Origin: Melioribacteraceae bacterium
GTDB taxonomy: Bacteria; Bacteroidota; Ignavibacteria; Ignavibacteriales; Melioribacteraceae
Length of the DNA stretch: 45,602 bases
Assembly (NCBI GenBank): GCA_021740785.1
Contig: JAIOZI010000044.1
Location: 1 to 45,602 of the forward strand
Reading direction: 5' to 3'
Below, piece after piece: positions 36,178-43,967 of the stretch. The position numbers were made by a program, and so were the translations under genes. Positions within the stretch are counted from its first letter, which is position 1, and every line of letters starts with the position of its first letter. The notes under the pieces were generated by a model. That model searched no databases and was not told the origin of the DNA. It saw only the letters and a list, made by a program, of their open reading frames with translations.

Positions 36178-36468
36178 ATGAAAATCGAATTTGATTGGGA
36201 TCAGTGGAATGTTCAGAAGAATGAAATAAAGCACGGTGTTTCTAGGCTCGAATCTGAGTCAATCTTTTTCGATGAGCATTTCGTTTTCTTTAAGGATTTA
36301 AAACATTCTACAAAAACAGAAATTAGATGGATCGGATATGGTCAAAGTATTCTTAAAAGAGTATTAATGACCGCGTTTACAATACGAAAAAATAAAATAA
36401 GAATAATAAGTTCCAGACAAGCGTCAAAGAAAGAGAGAAAGATTTATGAAGAAGAAAAAAGTAAATGA
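36178..36468 (+). CDS. brnT: BrnT family toxin
   Basis: The 96-residue basic protein fits BrnT, a RelE-fold ribonuclease toxin that stops translation. It begins FDWDQWNVQKNEIKHGVS, the hallmark WD...N..KH.(V/I) segment, continues with an ESIFFDEH stretch and ends with the IRIISSRQASKKERKIYEE motif, where the Arg and basic residues are expected at the active site. The toxin gene precedes the antitoxin gene, as is usual for this family, and overlaps it by 23 bases. There is no ribosome-binding site, in keeping with a near-leaderless message. Confidence 0.9.
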   Translation: MKIEFDWDQWNVQKNEIKHGVSRLESESIFFDEHFVFFKDLKHSTKTEIRWIGYGQSILKRVLMTAFTIRKNKIRIISSRQASKKERKIYEEEKSK

Positions 36469-36715
36469 AATAAAAGATTATGATAAAATGGATACTTCTC
36501 AAATAATTGATAGAGAAAATCCTAAGAAATTAGAAGATATTGGAATTGAATTACCGGAAGAAGAACCGACTAAAGTAGTGAGTATTAGGCTGCCAAGCAA
36601 ACTTTTAAATCAGCTCAAAGCTTATGCCAGCGATAGAGATATAAATTATTCTGCACTTATTAAGATGATTCTTTCAGATTCTATGGAATCAAAAAATTCA
36701 TCTTTTCTGCGCTGA
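36446..36715 (+). CDS. brnA: BrnA-type antitoxin
   Basis: The 89-residue partner of BrnT. The N-terminal 50 residues are charged and probably bind the toxin. The C-terminal part (VVSIRLPSKLLNQLKAYASD, then NYSALIKMIL) is a ribbon-helix-helix DNA-binding fold that would repress the pair's own promoter at the 36133-36151 inverted repeat. The ATG lies inside the toxin gene behind GAGAAAG. An imperfect inverted repeat (GAGATTTAT at 36722-36730, ATAAATCTC at 36752-36760) follows the stop, but it lacks a U-tract. Confidence 0.88.
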   Translation: MKKKKVNEIKDYDKMDTSQIIDRENPKKLEDIGIELPEEEPTKVVSIRLPSKLLNQLKAYASDRDINYSALIKMILSDSMESKNSSFLR

Positions 36716-36795
36716 AAATTGGAGATTTATATTTTTCAAAAATCTTTGGACATAAATCTCTTTCAAAACCTAATCTGCCATTGAAAACAAATATT

Positions 36796-36918
36796 ATGTT
36801 CGAGATGAGAGTTGTGATGATCCAACTTAAGCATTATATTATTTCAGTAATTTTAATTACTTTAATTGTACTAGTCATGTCGGGTCTTCATTTACCTTTT
36901 ATCCACCATGAAAAATAG
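36796..36918 (+). CDS. Possible 40-residue single-span membrane peptide
   Basis: An unannotated-size frame of 40 codons between brnA and the DUF4139 gene. It has a short basic-leaning N terminus, one strongly hydrophobic run (YIISVILITLIVLVMSGL) and a tail LPFIHHEK. This is the general form of small membrane peptides, including type I toxins, but no family is recognised. There is no good ribosome-binding site. The AT-rich context makes a chance frame possible. The rest of 36716-37003 is non-coding as far as I can see. Confidence 0.3.
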   Translation: MFEMRVVMIQLKHYIISVILITLIVLVMSGLHLPFIHHEK

Positions 36919-37003
36919 ATGTTTTCGTTTAATATTTCATCAAAAATACCCTCGCCCCCCAATCCAATAAGCGCATCTATCAGAAAATTTTAACTAGCCA
37001 AAA

Positions 37004-38365
37004 TTAATTGCTGTACCTCACCGTATAGGTTACAACAGTTTCGTCATCAGCTTTTACCGGCACATTGTAAGTAATAGTGAAAGCATCCTTTTTTTCATAA
37101 TCCAATGATGAGTTTATTATTTCCCAATTGTAACCGAGATATCTTTCTACTTCAACCGTTACATTTTCCTTTTTGCGATTCTTGATTTTCACTTCAAATG
37201 TTTGCTCATAAACTCGATTCGTGATGCGTTTGTTATCAGTCTGTTTTTCTTCTGCGAGAATATCAAATGCATCACCGATTTTAAGTTTTATCATTTCATT
37301 CCGGGGTGTGTGATCAATTAAATCCTCACCGATAAACTCAAGTGCATCACCGTCGGATTTGTAAACTCTTACTTTTCCTTTCGGCATCGGCAAACCGAGG
37401 TTATTATCTTTACCGTTATTGAATTCAACAATTACAGCCACTTTACCGTTATTCCCGCGGTATCCGCCGCTCCGGTAAAAATATTTTTTATTTGCCTTAA
37501 CATCCGAAGCCTCAAAGAGTGATATTTGCTTCGTTTCACGATTTGCTAAAGTTGTCGGTCTTTGTAAATCATAGATATGGTATTCAAAAAATTCTTTTTC
37601 CTCGAATTGATCTCTTGCTCCTTTTGCCATTTCCATCATCATGCTTTCGGCTTCATATAATCTTTGCCTGTCCTGCACACGGTTCACATCGCCCGCTACC
37701 AATTTTAATTTTGCATTTCTGTATGTTGTTCCGGAATTATTATCAACACTAACCCATGAATTTAAATCTAGTTTCGTATCATCTTCATTTAGAACCGCAA
37801 CATACTCGGCGTGCCAATTCATTCCCGATGTTTGATAAGAAATTTCAACATCCTGTTTTCCGCTTTCGTTAGGATTTATCATCCAAACGAGAGTTGGTTT
37901 GGTTATCAAACCCTCCGGTAAAGAACCGACCGATATTTGATATTTGCTGAGATTCGGCAGCATTAACAGTCCGCCCTCACTTTTTTCGAGTACCAACTGT
38001 CCGCCGAAAGATGAAAGCAGTCTGCCGCTGAATATTTGTCCGTCTTCAGAGATAAGTTCAACCTCTTTATCAATATATTTTTGCATTATTTTGTCAAGAC
38101 TTACCAAATCATATTGATAGTTTTGCTCTAATACGTCACCGTTTAGTTTTATGTGCACGGTTGTTGGATCGATATATTGAGCTACATCGGTAATTGATAA
38201 AGTTTTTTGACCGGGATTTAGGTTAATTGCGCGTAAGTCTCTTACAACTCCAAGATTAGAATTATACACCGTAACGGAAATTGATTTCTGATCTATCTCC
38301 TGTGCAGAGATGAATGAAGCTATAAATAACGAAGCAATTAAGCTTATAAAAAATACTTTTTTCAT
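37004..38365 (-). CDS. Secreted DUF4139 domain protein
   Basis: I chose the ATG at 38365 with AAAGGTG seven bases upstream, rather than the GTG three codons earlier. The 453-residue product starts with a signal peptide (MKKVFFISLIASLFIASFIS, cleavage near SAQ). The body matches the DUF4139 family: SVTVYNSNLGVVRD near the N terminus, DPTTVHIK, ISYQTSGMNWHAEYV in the middle and a C-terminal immunoglobulin-like portion ending DDETVVTYTVRYSN. Family members are secreted or periplasmic and of unknown biochemical role. It is monocistronic and flanked by genes on the opposite strand. Confidence 0.85.
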   Translation of the reverse strand: MKKVFFISLIASLFIASFISAQEIDQKSISVTVYNSNLGVVRDLRAINLNPGQKTLSITDVAQYIDPTTVHIKLNGDVLEQNYQYDLVSLDKIMQKYIDKEVELISEDGQIFSGRLLSSFGGQLVLEKSEGGLLMLPNLSKYQISVGSLPEGLITKPTLVWMINPNESGKQDVEISYQTSGMNWHAEYVAVLNEDDTKLDLNSWVSVDNNSGTTYRNAKLKLVAGDVNRVQDRQRLYEAESMMMEMAKGARDQFEEKEFFEYHIYDLQRPTTLANRETKQISLFEASDVKANKKYFYRSGGYRGNNGKVAVIVEFNNGKDNNLGLPMPKGKVRVYKSDGDALEFIGEDLIDHTPRNEMIKLKIGDAFDILAEEKQTDNKRITNRVYEQTFEVKIKNRKKENVTVEVERYLGYNWEIINSSLDYEKKDAFTITYNVPVKADDETVVTYTVRYSN

Positions 38366-38669
38366 TGCGGGCACCTTTACGTTAAATTAAACTTTCATAT
38401 TCTACATCAAGCATTTGAAAAAGTTCGGTTTTGTTCCCGGTCATTTTTCAGAATGTTGATGAAAATCAATTTTCTTATACGATTTCATTTTTTTAGATGA
38501 ATTAACTTACTTAATTTTGAATAGATAATTAATTGTTCTGTGATCAAAATTTTCTTCAGCAGTTTATACCTTAGTTGTCCCTGAAGGACCATTCAAAATT
38601 AATCCCAAAATTTAAGAAAAGAAAAATACGTAAGGATATTTGCGAAGAAGTAGATGTTTAGGAGGAGAA
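38366..38669. other. Divergent intergenic region, no gene seen
   Basis: About 300 AT-rich bases separating the DUF4139 gene (minus) and the YitT-like gene (plus). A small hairpin GTCC-CTGAA-GGAC occurs near 38577-38589. No frame with a ribosome-binding site and no confident promoter pair could be read. Confidence 0.4.
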
Positions 38670-39605
38670 ATGGGAAAGAAATTATTAAAGAAGTACCCGG
38701 TTGTTGATTATTTTTTCATCACAATCGGCGCTGCCTTAATGGCAATTGGAATTGGTGTTTTTCTAGTTGATGCAAAAGTTGTACCGGGAGGCGTGAGCGG
38801 CTTGGCAATGGCTTTTCATTATTTGAGCGGAGAGAAGATACCGGTGGGAGTAATGATTTGGGTGCTTAATGTTCCACTTTTTATATGGGGCGTAAAGGAA
38901 CTCGGTAAGCGATTCGGTTTGCGTACGTTCGTCGGCTTCACTCTTAATGCAATTTTTATCGATCTCTTTCGCGGTGATTTCCCAGGGTTAGGTTTTATCC
39001 GGCTTCAAGATTCGCACACAATGCGCGATTTGTATCAAAATGATTTTTTGTTTATGATTTTAATTGGTGCGATTCTTATTGGAGTCGGGCTCGGTTTAAT
39101 TTTTAAATTCCGCGGGACAACTGCCGGTTCGGATATAGTTGCGGCAATTATGCAAAAACGTTTTGGGATGAAACCCGGACAAGCAATAATGATGATTGAT
39201 TTTCTCGTAATAACGTTTGCCGGATTTATTATTGAAATGAAGGATTTGTCACCAGAAAGACCTGCTCTTTCACTCACATTATATGCTTTCTTCCTATTGT
39301 TTGTGTCGGCAAGAATTATTGATGTAATAATCGACGGTTTCGATTATGCGCGGGTTGCTTACATAATCTCGGATAAGTTTGATGAAATATCTAAAGCTAT
39401 TATGGATGAATTCAGCCGCGGAGCCACTGCAATTAAGTCGCGGGGGCTGTATAAAAATGTGGAGCGGGAGGTAATTGTAACAATCGTTACATTGAAGGAG
39501 ATCGGGAAATTGCAGGAGAAGATAAAAGAAATTGATCCCGATGCTTTTATGATAATCAATAACGTGCATGAAGTACTGGGCAAGGGATTTCGACGGAGAA
39601 TTTAA
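38670..39605 (+). CDS. YitT family membrane protein (DUF2179 C-terminal domain)
   Basis: The start is the ATG at 38670, directly behind an excellent TAGGAGGAGAA site. A TTG ten codons upstream would put the ribosome-binding site inside the gene. The 311-residue product has about five to six membrane helices (for example YFFITIGAALMAIGIGVFLV near residues 14-33), the family motif VVPGGVSGLAMAF, and a FRGTTAGSDIVAAIM segment. A soluble C-terminal DUF2179 domain (about residues 215-311, SRGLYKNVEREVIVTIV) completes it. The family is of unknown transport function. The neighbours do not suggest a role. Confidence 0.9.
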   Translation: MGKKLLKKYPVVDYFFITIGAALMAIGIGVFLVDAKVVPGGVSGLAMAFHYLSGEKIPVGVMIWVLNVPLFIWGVKELGKRFGLRTFVGFTLNAIFIDLFRGDFPGLGFIRLQDSHTMRDLYQNDFLFMILIGAILIGVGLGLIFKFRGTTAGSDIVAAIMQKRFGMKPGQAIMMIDFLVITFAGFIIEMKDLSPERPALSLTLYAFFLLFVSARIIDVIIDGFDYARVAYIISDKFDEISKAIMDEFSRGATAIKSRGLYKNVEREVIVTIVTLKEIGKLQEKIKEIDPDAFMIINNVHEVLGKGFRRRI

Positions 39606-39626
39606 ACAAATCAATTCTTTTTTTTC

Positions 39627-39667
39627 TTGAGGATTTCATAAATAAAGTATATACTTGGTGTATATAC
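39627..39667 (+). promoter_or_regulatory. Promoter and operator of the vapBC pair
   Basis: -35 TTGAGG at 39627-39632, a 17-base spacer and -10 TATACT at 39650-39655. Two copies of the palindrome GTATATAC (39647-39654 and 39660-39667) separated by TTGGT overlap the -10. This is a typical operator layout for autorepression by an AbrB-fold antitoxin. Confidence 0.65.
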
Positions 39668-39678
39668 GTGGAGGAATA

Positions 39679-39912
39679 ATGCAAACAGCAAAAATATTTA
39701 AGAGCGGCAATAGTCAAGCTGTTAGATTACCGGTAGGATTTAGATTTAATACGGATGAAGCTGTTATTACAAAAATTGGTGACGCCATAATCCTTCTGCC
39801 CAAAAAGAAAGATTGGGAAGCTTTGTTGAATAGTGTGCGGGAATTTAGTGAAGATTTTATGGAAGATAGGAATCAACCGGAAGTTCAAAAACGAACGGAA
39901 ATCTTATCATGA
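39679..39912 (+). CDS. vapB: VapB-type (AbrB-fold) antitoxin
   Basis: The start is the ATG at 39679 behind GTGGAGGAATA. An earlier GTG-type start at 39655 lies inside the -10/operator. The 77-residue product begins with the swapped-hairpin DNA-binding fold, KIFKSGNSQAVRLPVGFRF, and IGDAIILLPKK. It ends with a flexible tail (DWEALLNSVREFSEDFMEDR) that should wrap the toxin. It would neutralise VapC and repress its own promoter. The stop overlaps the toxin start by four bases (ATGA). Confidence 0.92.
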   Translation: MQTAKIFKSGNSQAVRLPVGFRFNTDEAVITKIGDAIILLPKKKDWEALLNSVREFSEDFMEDRNQPEVQKRTEILS

Positions 39913-40310
39913 AATACATGCTTGATACAAACATTTGTATCTATATGATTAAAAAACAATCGAAGAAATTACTGAAGAGAATTCAAGATGAATCTGTTGG
40001 AGATATTTGCATCTCCTCAATAACAGCTTCGGAATTATGGTATGGGGTAGAGAAAAGTAATAAGAAAATCCAAAATACTATTGCATTAAAAGAATTTATT
40101 TCACTTTTCCCTGTAATACCTTTCGAGGAGAAAGCCGCTGAGGAGTATGGGAATATTCGGGCCGAGCTTGAAAACTCCGGTAAAATAATTGGCGGCATGG
40201 ATTTGTTAATTGCAGCTCATGCTAGATCACTTGGACAGACATTGGTTAGCAATAATACAAAAGAATTCAAACGAGTGAGAAATTTATTAGTCGATAATTG
40301 GACAAGATGA
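39909..40310 (+). CDS. vapC: VapC-type PIN-domain toxin
   Basis: The 133-residue ribonuclease toxin has the PIN fold. The acidic metal-binding residues are visible: Asp6 in YMLDTNICIY, Glu42 in ITASELWYGV and Asp98 in IGGMDLLIAAHA, with VSNNTKEFKRV near the end. The family cleaves tRNA or rRNA when freed from its antitoxin. Which target applies here cannot be read. It is complete and in frame, so the pair should be functional. Confidence 0.93.
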   Translation: MKYMLDTNICIYMIKKQSKKLLKRIQDESVGDICISSITASELWYGVEKSNKKIQNTIALKEFISLFPVIPFEEKAAEEYGNIRAELENSGKIIGGMDLLIAAHARSLGQTLVSNNTKEFKRVRNLLVDNWTR

Positions 40311-40475
40311 GAGATAAGTATCAAGTGTCAAGTATCAAGAAGCAAGAATTGAGTATCAAGTATCAAGAAGTAAGAAACCCCACCTACGCTAAAAAACCAG
40401 CTTCGGTGGGCAGGCCCACCTACGCAGCAATCGCTTCGGTGGACAAGTCGGTGGACAAGTCGGTGGATATGAAAA
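40311..40475. repeat. Mosaic repeat block, inverted copy of the family at 1970-2297
   Basis: Words TATCAAGTGTCAAG, TATCAAGAAGCAAG and TATCAAGTATCAAG come first, then AAACCCCACCTACGCT (40375-40390). That is the exact reverse complement of 2154-2169. Copies of GCTTCGGTGG and GACAAGTCGGTGG follow, the reverse complement of the sequence around 2100-2123. The block runs from the vapC stop to about ten bases before the next start codon. It encodes nothing convincing. Confidence 0.7.
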
Positions 40476-40484
40476 AGCAAATGT

Positions 40485-41132
40485 ATGGAATTGACTGAAA
40501 AAGAAAATCTGAAACACTCGTTAATTATCCCGGTAAGTTTTATAACTGTTATCTGGATGATCAAATTGATTGAACTTATTTGGAGTATTAGTTTTGTTCA
40601 ATTCGGGGTATATCCTAAGGAATTAACTGGACTGATCGGAATATTATTTTTCCCGTTAATTCATGGAAGTTTAGGACATATTGCCTCGAATACAATTCCG
40701 GTCTTTGTGCTGCTGTTGGGAACAATTTACTTTTATCCAAGATCATCATATAAAGTAATTGCCTTGGTTTATTTCATCCCCGGAATTTTTGTATGGTTTT
40801 TCGGACGAGAATCGTATCACGTTGGAGCCAGCGCGGTGATTTACGGGTTAGTAACTTTTCAGTTCTTCAGCGGTCTTATTAGAAGAGATAGAAGATCAAT
40901 CGCTCTAGCTCTTTTGGTTACTTTTTTATATGGTGGATTGGTTTGGGGAGTGCTGCCGATAGATCAAAAAATATCATGGGAAGGACATTTGTTCGGTGCA
41001 TTAACAGGAATTGCCGCCGCTGTGATATTCAGGAAATGGGATCCATTTAAAAGATATGATTGGGAATATGAGGAGGAAGATCGTCCTGAAAAATTGGAAA
41101 TATCTCATGATAAAGGATATCCATTCGAGTAA
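40485..41132 (+). CDS. Rhomboid family intramembrane serine protease
   Basis: A 215-residue protein with six or so membrane helices. The catalytic Ser116 lies in VGASAVIYG, a GxSx variant of the usual GxSG. His168 is in WEGHLFGALTG, completing the Ser-His dyad. His65 and Asn69 in HGSLGHIASN form the oxyanion-side motif. It would cleave membrane-spanning substrates in the inner membrane. The C-terminal tail (from about residue 185) is acidic and soluble. The upstream repeat block ends right at the start codon, and no ribosome-binding site is visible. The gene may have been separated from its original promoter, or may be read from vapBC. Confidence 0.85.
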   Translation: MELTEKENLKHSLIIPVSFITVIWMIKLIELIWSISFVQFGVYPKELTGLIGILFFPLIHGSLGHIASNTIPVFVLLLGTIYFYPRSSYKVIALVYFIPGIFVWFFGRESYHVGASAVIYGLVTFQFFSGLIRRDRRSIALALLVTFLYGGLVWGVLPIDQKISWEGHLFGALTGIAAAVIFRKWDPFKRYDWEYEEEDRPEKLEISHDKGYPFE

Positions 41133-41229
41133 TTATTTTTATTTGTTGAATTTTAGAAACCCAATAAAAGAACTTATTGTATAATTAATCGTCTTAATAT
41201 TATTAATTATTATCTAACTTGGAAAAGTA

Positions 41230-42609
41230 ATGAGTAAAGATTCTATTCCGTCTGAACTTCAAAGATCTGCTGCACAGAACACACTTTCAAAAATCTCGCA
41301 AAATATTGATGAAAAAATCAATAAACTAAATTTACCATCATTCTTCAAAAATAAATTTTTACTTGGCGGACTGATGATTACTGCATTAATTGCGATAACA
41401 CTTGTTTCATTAGGGAGCTTTTCCAGCAGCGAAACAGACATCCCGACATATAAAGTTACAAGGGGAAACTTTCTCGTTTCCATAACAGAGAGCGGGGAAA
41501 TTAGGGCAAAAAGATCACTCAATGCGGCGGCGCCAAGAATCCGCGGAAATCTAAAAATTGTTTTCTTAATTCCAGAGGGTACCTACGTTCAACCTGGAGA
41601 AGTGGTCGCAAAATTTGATCCGACTGAAGCATTGAGCAAATTAAAAGATGCCGAGGCTCAACTGGAAATTGCACGATCCGATATGGAAAAATTAGCGGCG
41701 AATCATAAAGCGGCATTGGCTCAGGCGGAATCCCAGCTTAAAAGCGCCGAATTAAGTTTTGAACTCTCCAAGTTGAAAATGGAGCAGATAAAATTTGAAG
41801 CCGAGGTTAAACAGCAGGAAGCCAAACTCGAACATCAGAAAAATGAATTGAGTTTTATGCAGACAAAGCAGGAGTATGAATCAAAGCAAATAATTCAAAA
41901 CTCCGAGCTGGATAAAATGAAGGTTGAAATACGTCAGAAAGAAACCGAACTTGAACGCGCCCAGCGTGATCTGGAAGCGCTTACATTAACCGCCCCGGGT
42001 GAGGGATTGGTTGTGTATGCCGACAACTGGTCGAATCAAGGAAGGAAATATTCTGTGGGCGATACTCCGTGGGGCGGTGCGGTTGTGATTCAGCTTCCGG
42101 ATTTATCCGAAATGGAAAGTGTTACGAATGTAAATGAAGTTGATGTAAGCAAGATTAAAGAAGGTCAGAAAGTGGTTGTTAGGTTGGATGCATTCCGCGA
42201 CAGTTCATTTGTTGGTAAAATTTCATCCGTTGCATCGCTCGGCAAGAATAAAGAACGGGATTCTCAAATTAAGGTTTTCGAAATATTGATCGATATAAAA
42301 GAGAAATCCGATATTCTCAAACCGGGAATGACCACGAGCAACAAAATTGTAATCAATGAAATACCTGATGTTATTTACGTCCCGCTTGAATCTGTATTCA
42401 GCAAAGGAGATAAGCGATTTGTATATCTGCAAAATGGTTCGGGATTTGATGAAGTGGAAGTACAGACCGGTGAAAAGAGTGAAGATTATATTGTAATTAC
42501 TGCAGGTATAAATGAGGGCGAGTCGGTTGCACTTCGTGATCCTACGATTAACATTAACTCGAGTAATGTTGATAATCAAACCAACAATGTAGAAATTCCG
42601 AACAGTTAA
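41230..42609 (+). CDS. Periplasmic membrane-fusion adaptor (HlyD/MacA type)
   Basis: A 459-residue adaptor. A cytosolic N-terminal stretch of about 47 residues, one membrane helix (about residues 48-66), then a barrel-sandwich domain (VTRGNFLVSITESGEI, PEGTYVQPGEVVAKFDP). A long alpha-helical hairpin follows (about residues 135-250, heptad-rich and charged) that would contact the outer-membrane channel. The second half of the lipoyl-like domain (LTAPGEGLVVY) and beta-barrel/membrane-proximal domains with LKPGMTTSNKIVI complete it. It links the inner-membrane permease and outer-membrane channel encoded next. It is the first gene of a three-gene export operon. The exported substrate is unknown. 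Confidence 0.9.
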   Translation: MSKDSIPSELQRSAAQNTLSKISQNIDEKINKLNLPSFFKNKFLLGGLMITALIAITLVSLGSFSSSETDIPTYKVTRGNFLVSITESGEIRAKRSLNAAAPRIRGNLKIVFLIPEGTYVQPGEVVAKFDPTEALSKLKDAEAQLEIARSDMEKLAANHKAALAQAESQLKSAELSFELSKLKMEQIKFEAEVKQQEAKLEHQKNELSFMQTKQEYESKQIIQNSELDKMKVEIRQKETELERAQRDLEALTLTAPGEGLVVYADNWSNQGRKYSVGDTPWGGAVVIQLPDLSEMESVTNVNEVDVSKIKEGQKVVVRLDAFRDSSFVGKISSVASLGKNKERDSQIKVFEILIDIKEKSDILKPGMTTSNKIVINEIPDVIYVPLESVFSKGDKRFVYLQNGSGFDEVEVQTGEKSEDYIVITAGINEGESVALRDPTININSSNVDNQTNNVEIPNS

Positions 42610-42611
42610 TA

Positions 42612-43916
42612 ATGAAAAAATCTGATATATTCAAAATCGGTCTTGTCGAGTTAAGAGCTAATAAACTTAGAACATTTTTAACAATGCTGGGCATTGTATT
42701 CGGTGTAGGGGCTGTAATTGCGATGCTTTCAATAGGTGAAGGAGCGCGCCAGGAAACCCTTGAACAGATTGAACTTCTCGGTACAAACAATATAATCATC
42801 AAATCGAAAAAGGCAGTTCAGCAAGGCGGAAACAGCAATGCATCATTTTCGCCCGGACTTAACATAAAAGATGCGAGCAGCATAATGGAACTCAATCCGC
42901 ATGTTGAAAGTGTTATTCCCCAGAGAGATTTGAAGATGCGTGTCAATTATAAATCGATGATAATTGAAACAAAGATTGTGGGAACATCTAAGGATTATCC
43001 CTTCGTTTATAACTCAACAATTTCAGACGGTGAATTTTTCGATAAATTTCATGAAGAGCAATTTGCAAATGTATGTGTTATCGGACCCGGAATAAAAGAA
43101 GAAATGTTCAGATTCGAAGACCCGGTTGGTAAAGAAATAAAGATTGCCGATCAATGGTTTAAAATTATCGGGATTACAGCTTCAAAAAATGTTACTTCGG
43201 CAGGTATTGAAAAGATTGGAGTCCGGGATTTCAACCGTGATATTTATATTCCATTCTCAACAATGTCTTACAAATTCGAAAAAATTGAAGGAGAGGATAA
43301 CACCTTCTTTGGCGGCGGTATGGTTTTTATTATGGGAAGTGATGAGAATGCGAATGTAGTTGATCGTTCATCAGTCGATCAGCTTTCGGTTAAAATTAAA
43401 GAAGGAAAATCAATTGAAGAAGCGGCATTTCTTTTGAATAAGATTTTGGAAAGACGACATTACGGAGTAGAAGATTATGAGGTTATAATTCCCGAAGAAC
43501 TGCTTGAGCAGAAACAGCGGACTCAAAAAATATTCAATATTGTGATGGGAGCTATAGCGGGAATTTCACTATTAGTCGGCGGTATCGGGATTATGAACAT
43601 AATGCTTGCAAATATATTGGAACGGACTAAAGAAATCGGAATCCGTCGTGCAATGGGTGCAACAAAGAGTGTTGTACTCAGCCAATTTATGTTTGAATCC
43701 ATTACAATTAGTGTTGTTGGGGGAGTACTTGGAATAATAATCGGATTTATACTCACTTCGGTAATTACTACCTATGCAGAGTGGCGGACAATAATTACGC
43801 CCTTCTCGGTAATGCTGGCATTTTTTGTTTCAGTGATAGTTGGATTAATATTCGGAATTTACCCGGCAAAAAAAGCGGCTGAAAAGGACCCGATCGAAGC
43901 GCTTCGGTATGAATAA
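42612..43916 (+). CDS. MacB-type ABC transporter permease (MacB_PCD and FtsX domains)
   Basis: A 434-residue inner-membrane protein with the MacB layout but without the ATPase domain. Membrane helix 1 follows ANKLRTFLTMLGIVFGVGAV. A large periplasmic domain spans about residues 50-275. Three C-terminal helices contain GGIGIMNIMLANILERTKEIG IRRAMGA, given as GGIGIMNIMLA and ERTKEIGIRRAMGA, the FtsX signature. It would act as a mechanotransmission unit with an ATP-binding partner, which is not encoded anywhere in this window. The start is two bases after the adaptor's stop, so the two are coupled. Confidence 0.9.
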   Translation: MKKSDIFKIGLVELRANKLRTFLTMLGIVFGVGAVIAMLSIGEGARQETLEQIELLGTNNIIIKSKKAVQQGGNSNASFSPGLNIKDASSIMELNPHVESVIPQRDLKMRVNYKSMIIETKIVGTSKDYPFVYNSTISDGEFFDKFHEEQFANVCVIGPGIKEEMFRFEDPVGKEIKIADQWFKIIGITASKNVTSAGIEKIGVRDFNRDIYIPFSTMSYKFEKIEGEDNTFFGGGMVFIMGSDENANVVDRSSVDQLSVKIKEGKSIEEAAFLLNKILERRHYGVEDYEVIIPEELLEQKQRTQKIFNIVMGAIAGISLLVGGIGIMNIMLANILERTKEIGIRRAMGATKSVVLSQFMFESITISVVGGVLGIIIGFILTSVITTYAEWRTIITPFSVMLAFFVSVIVGLIFGIYPAKKAAEKDPIEALRYE

Positions 43917-43967
43917 ATTACTTCTTCCGCAAATTCATAAAAAAAATCTATTTAAGGAAATTCAATT

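Noticed and set aside
40298-40498. 66-codon plus-strand frame over the repeat before the rhomboid gene
   Set aside because: Its sequence consists of the translated repeat words (YQVSS, KSVDKSVD) and it overlaps the end of vapC.
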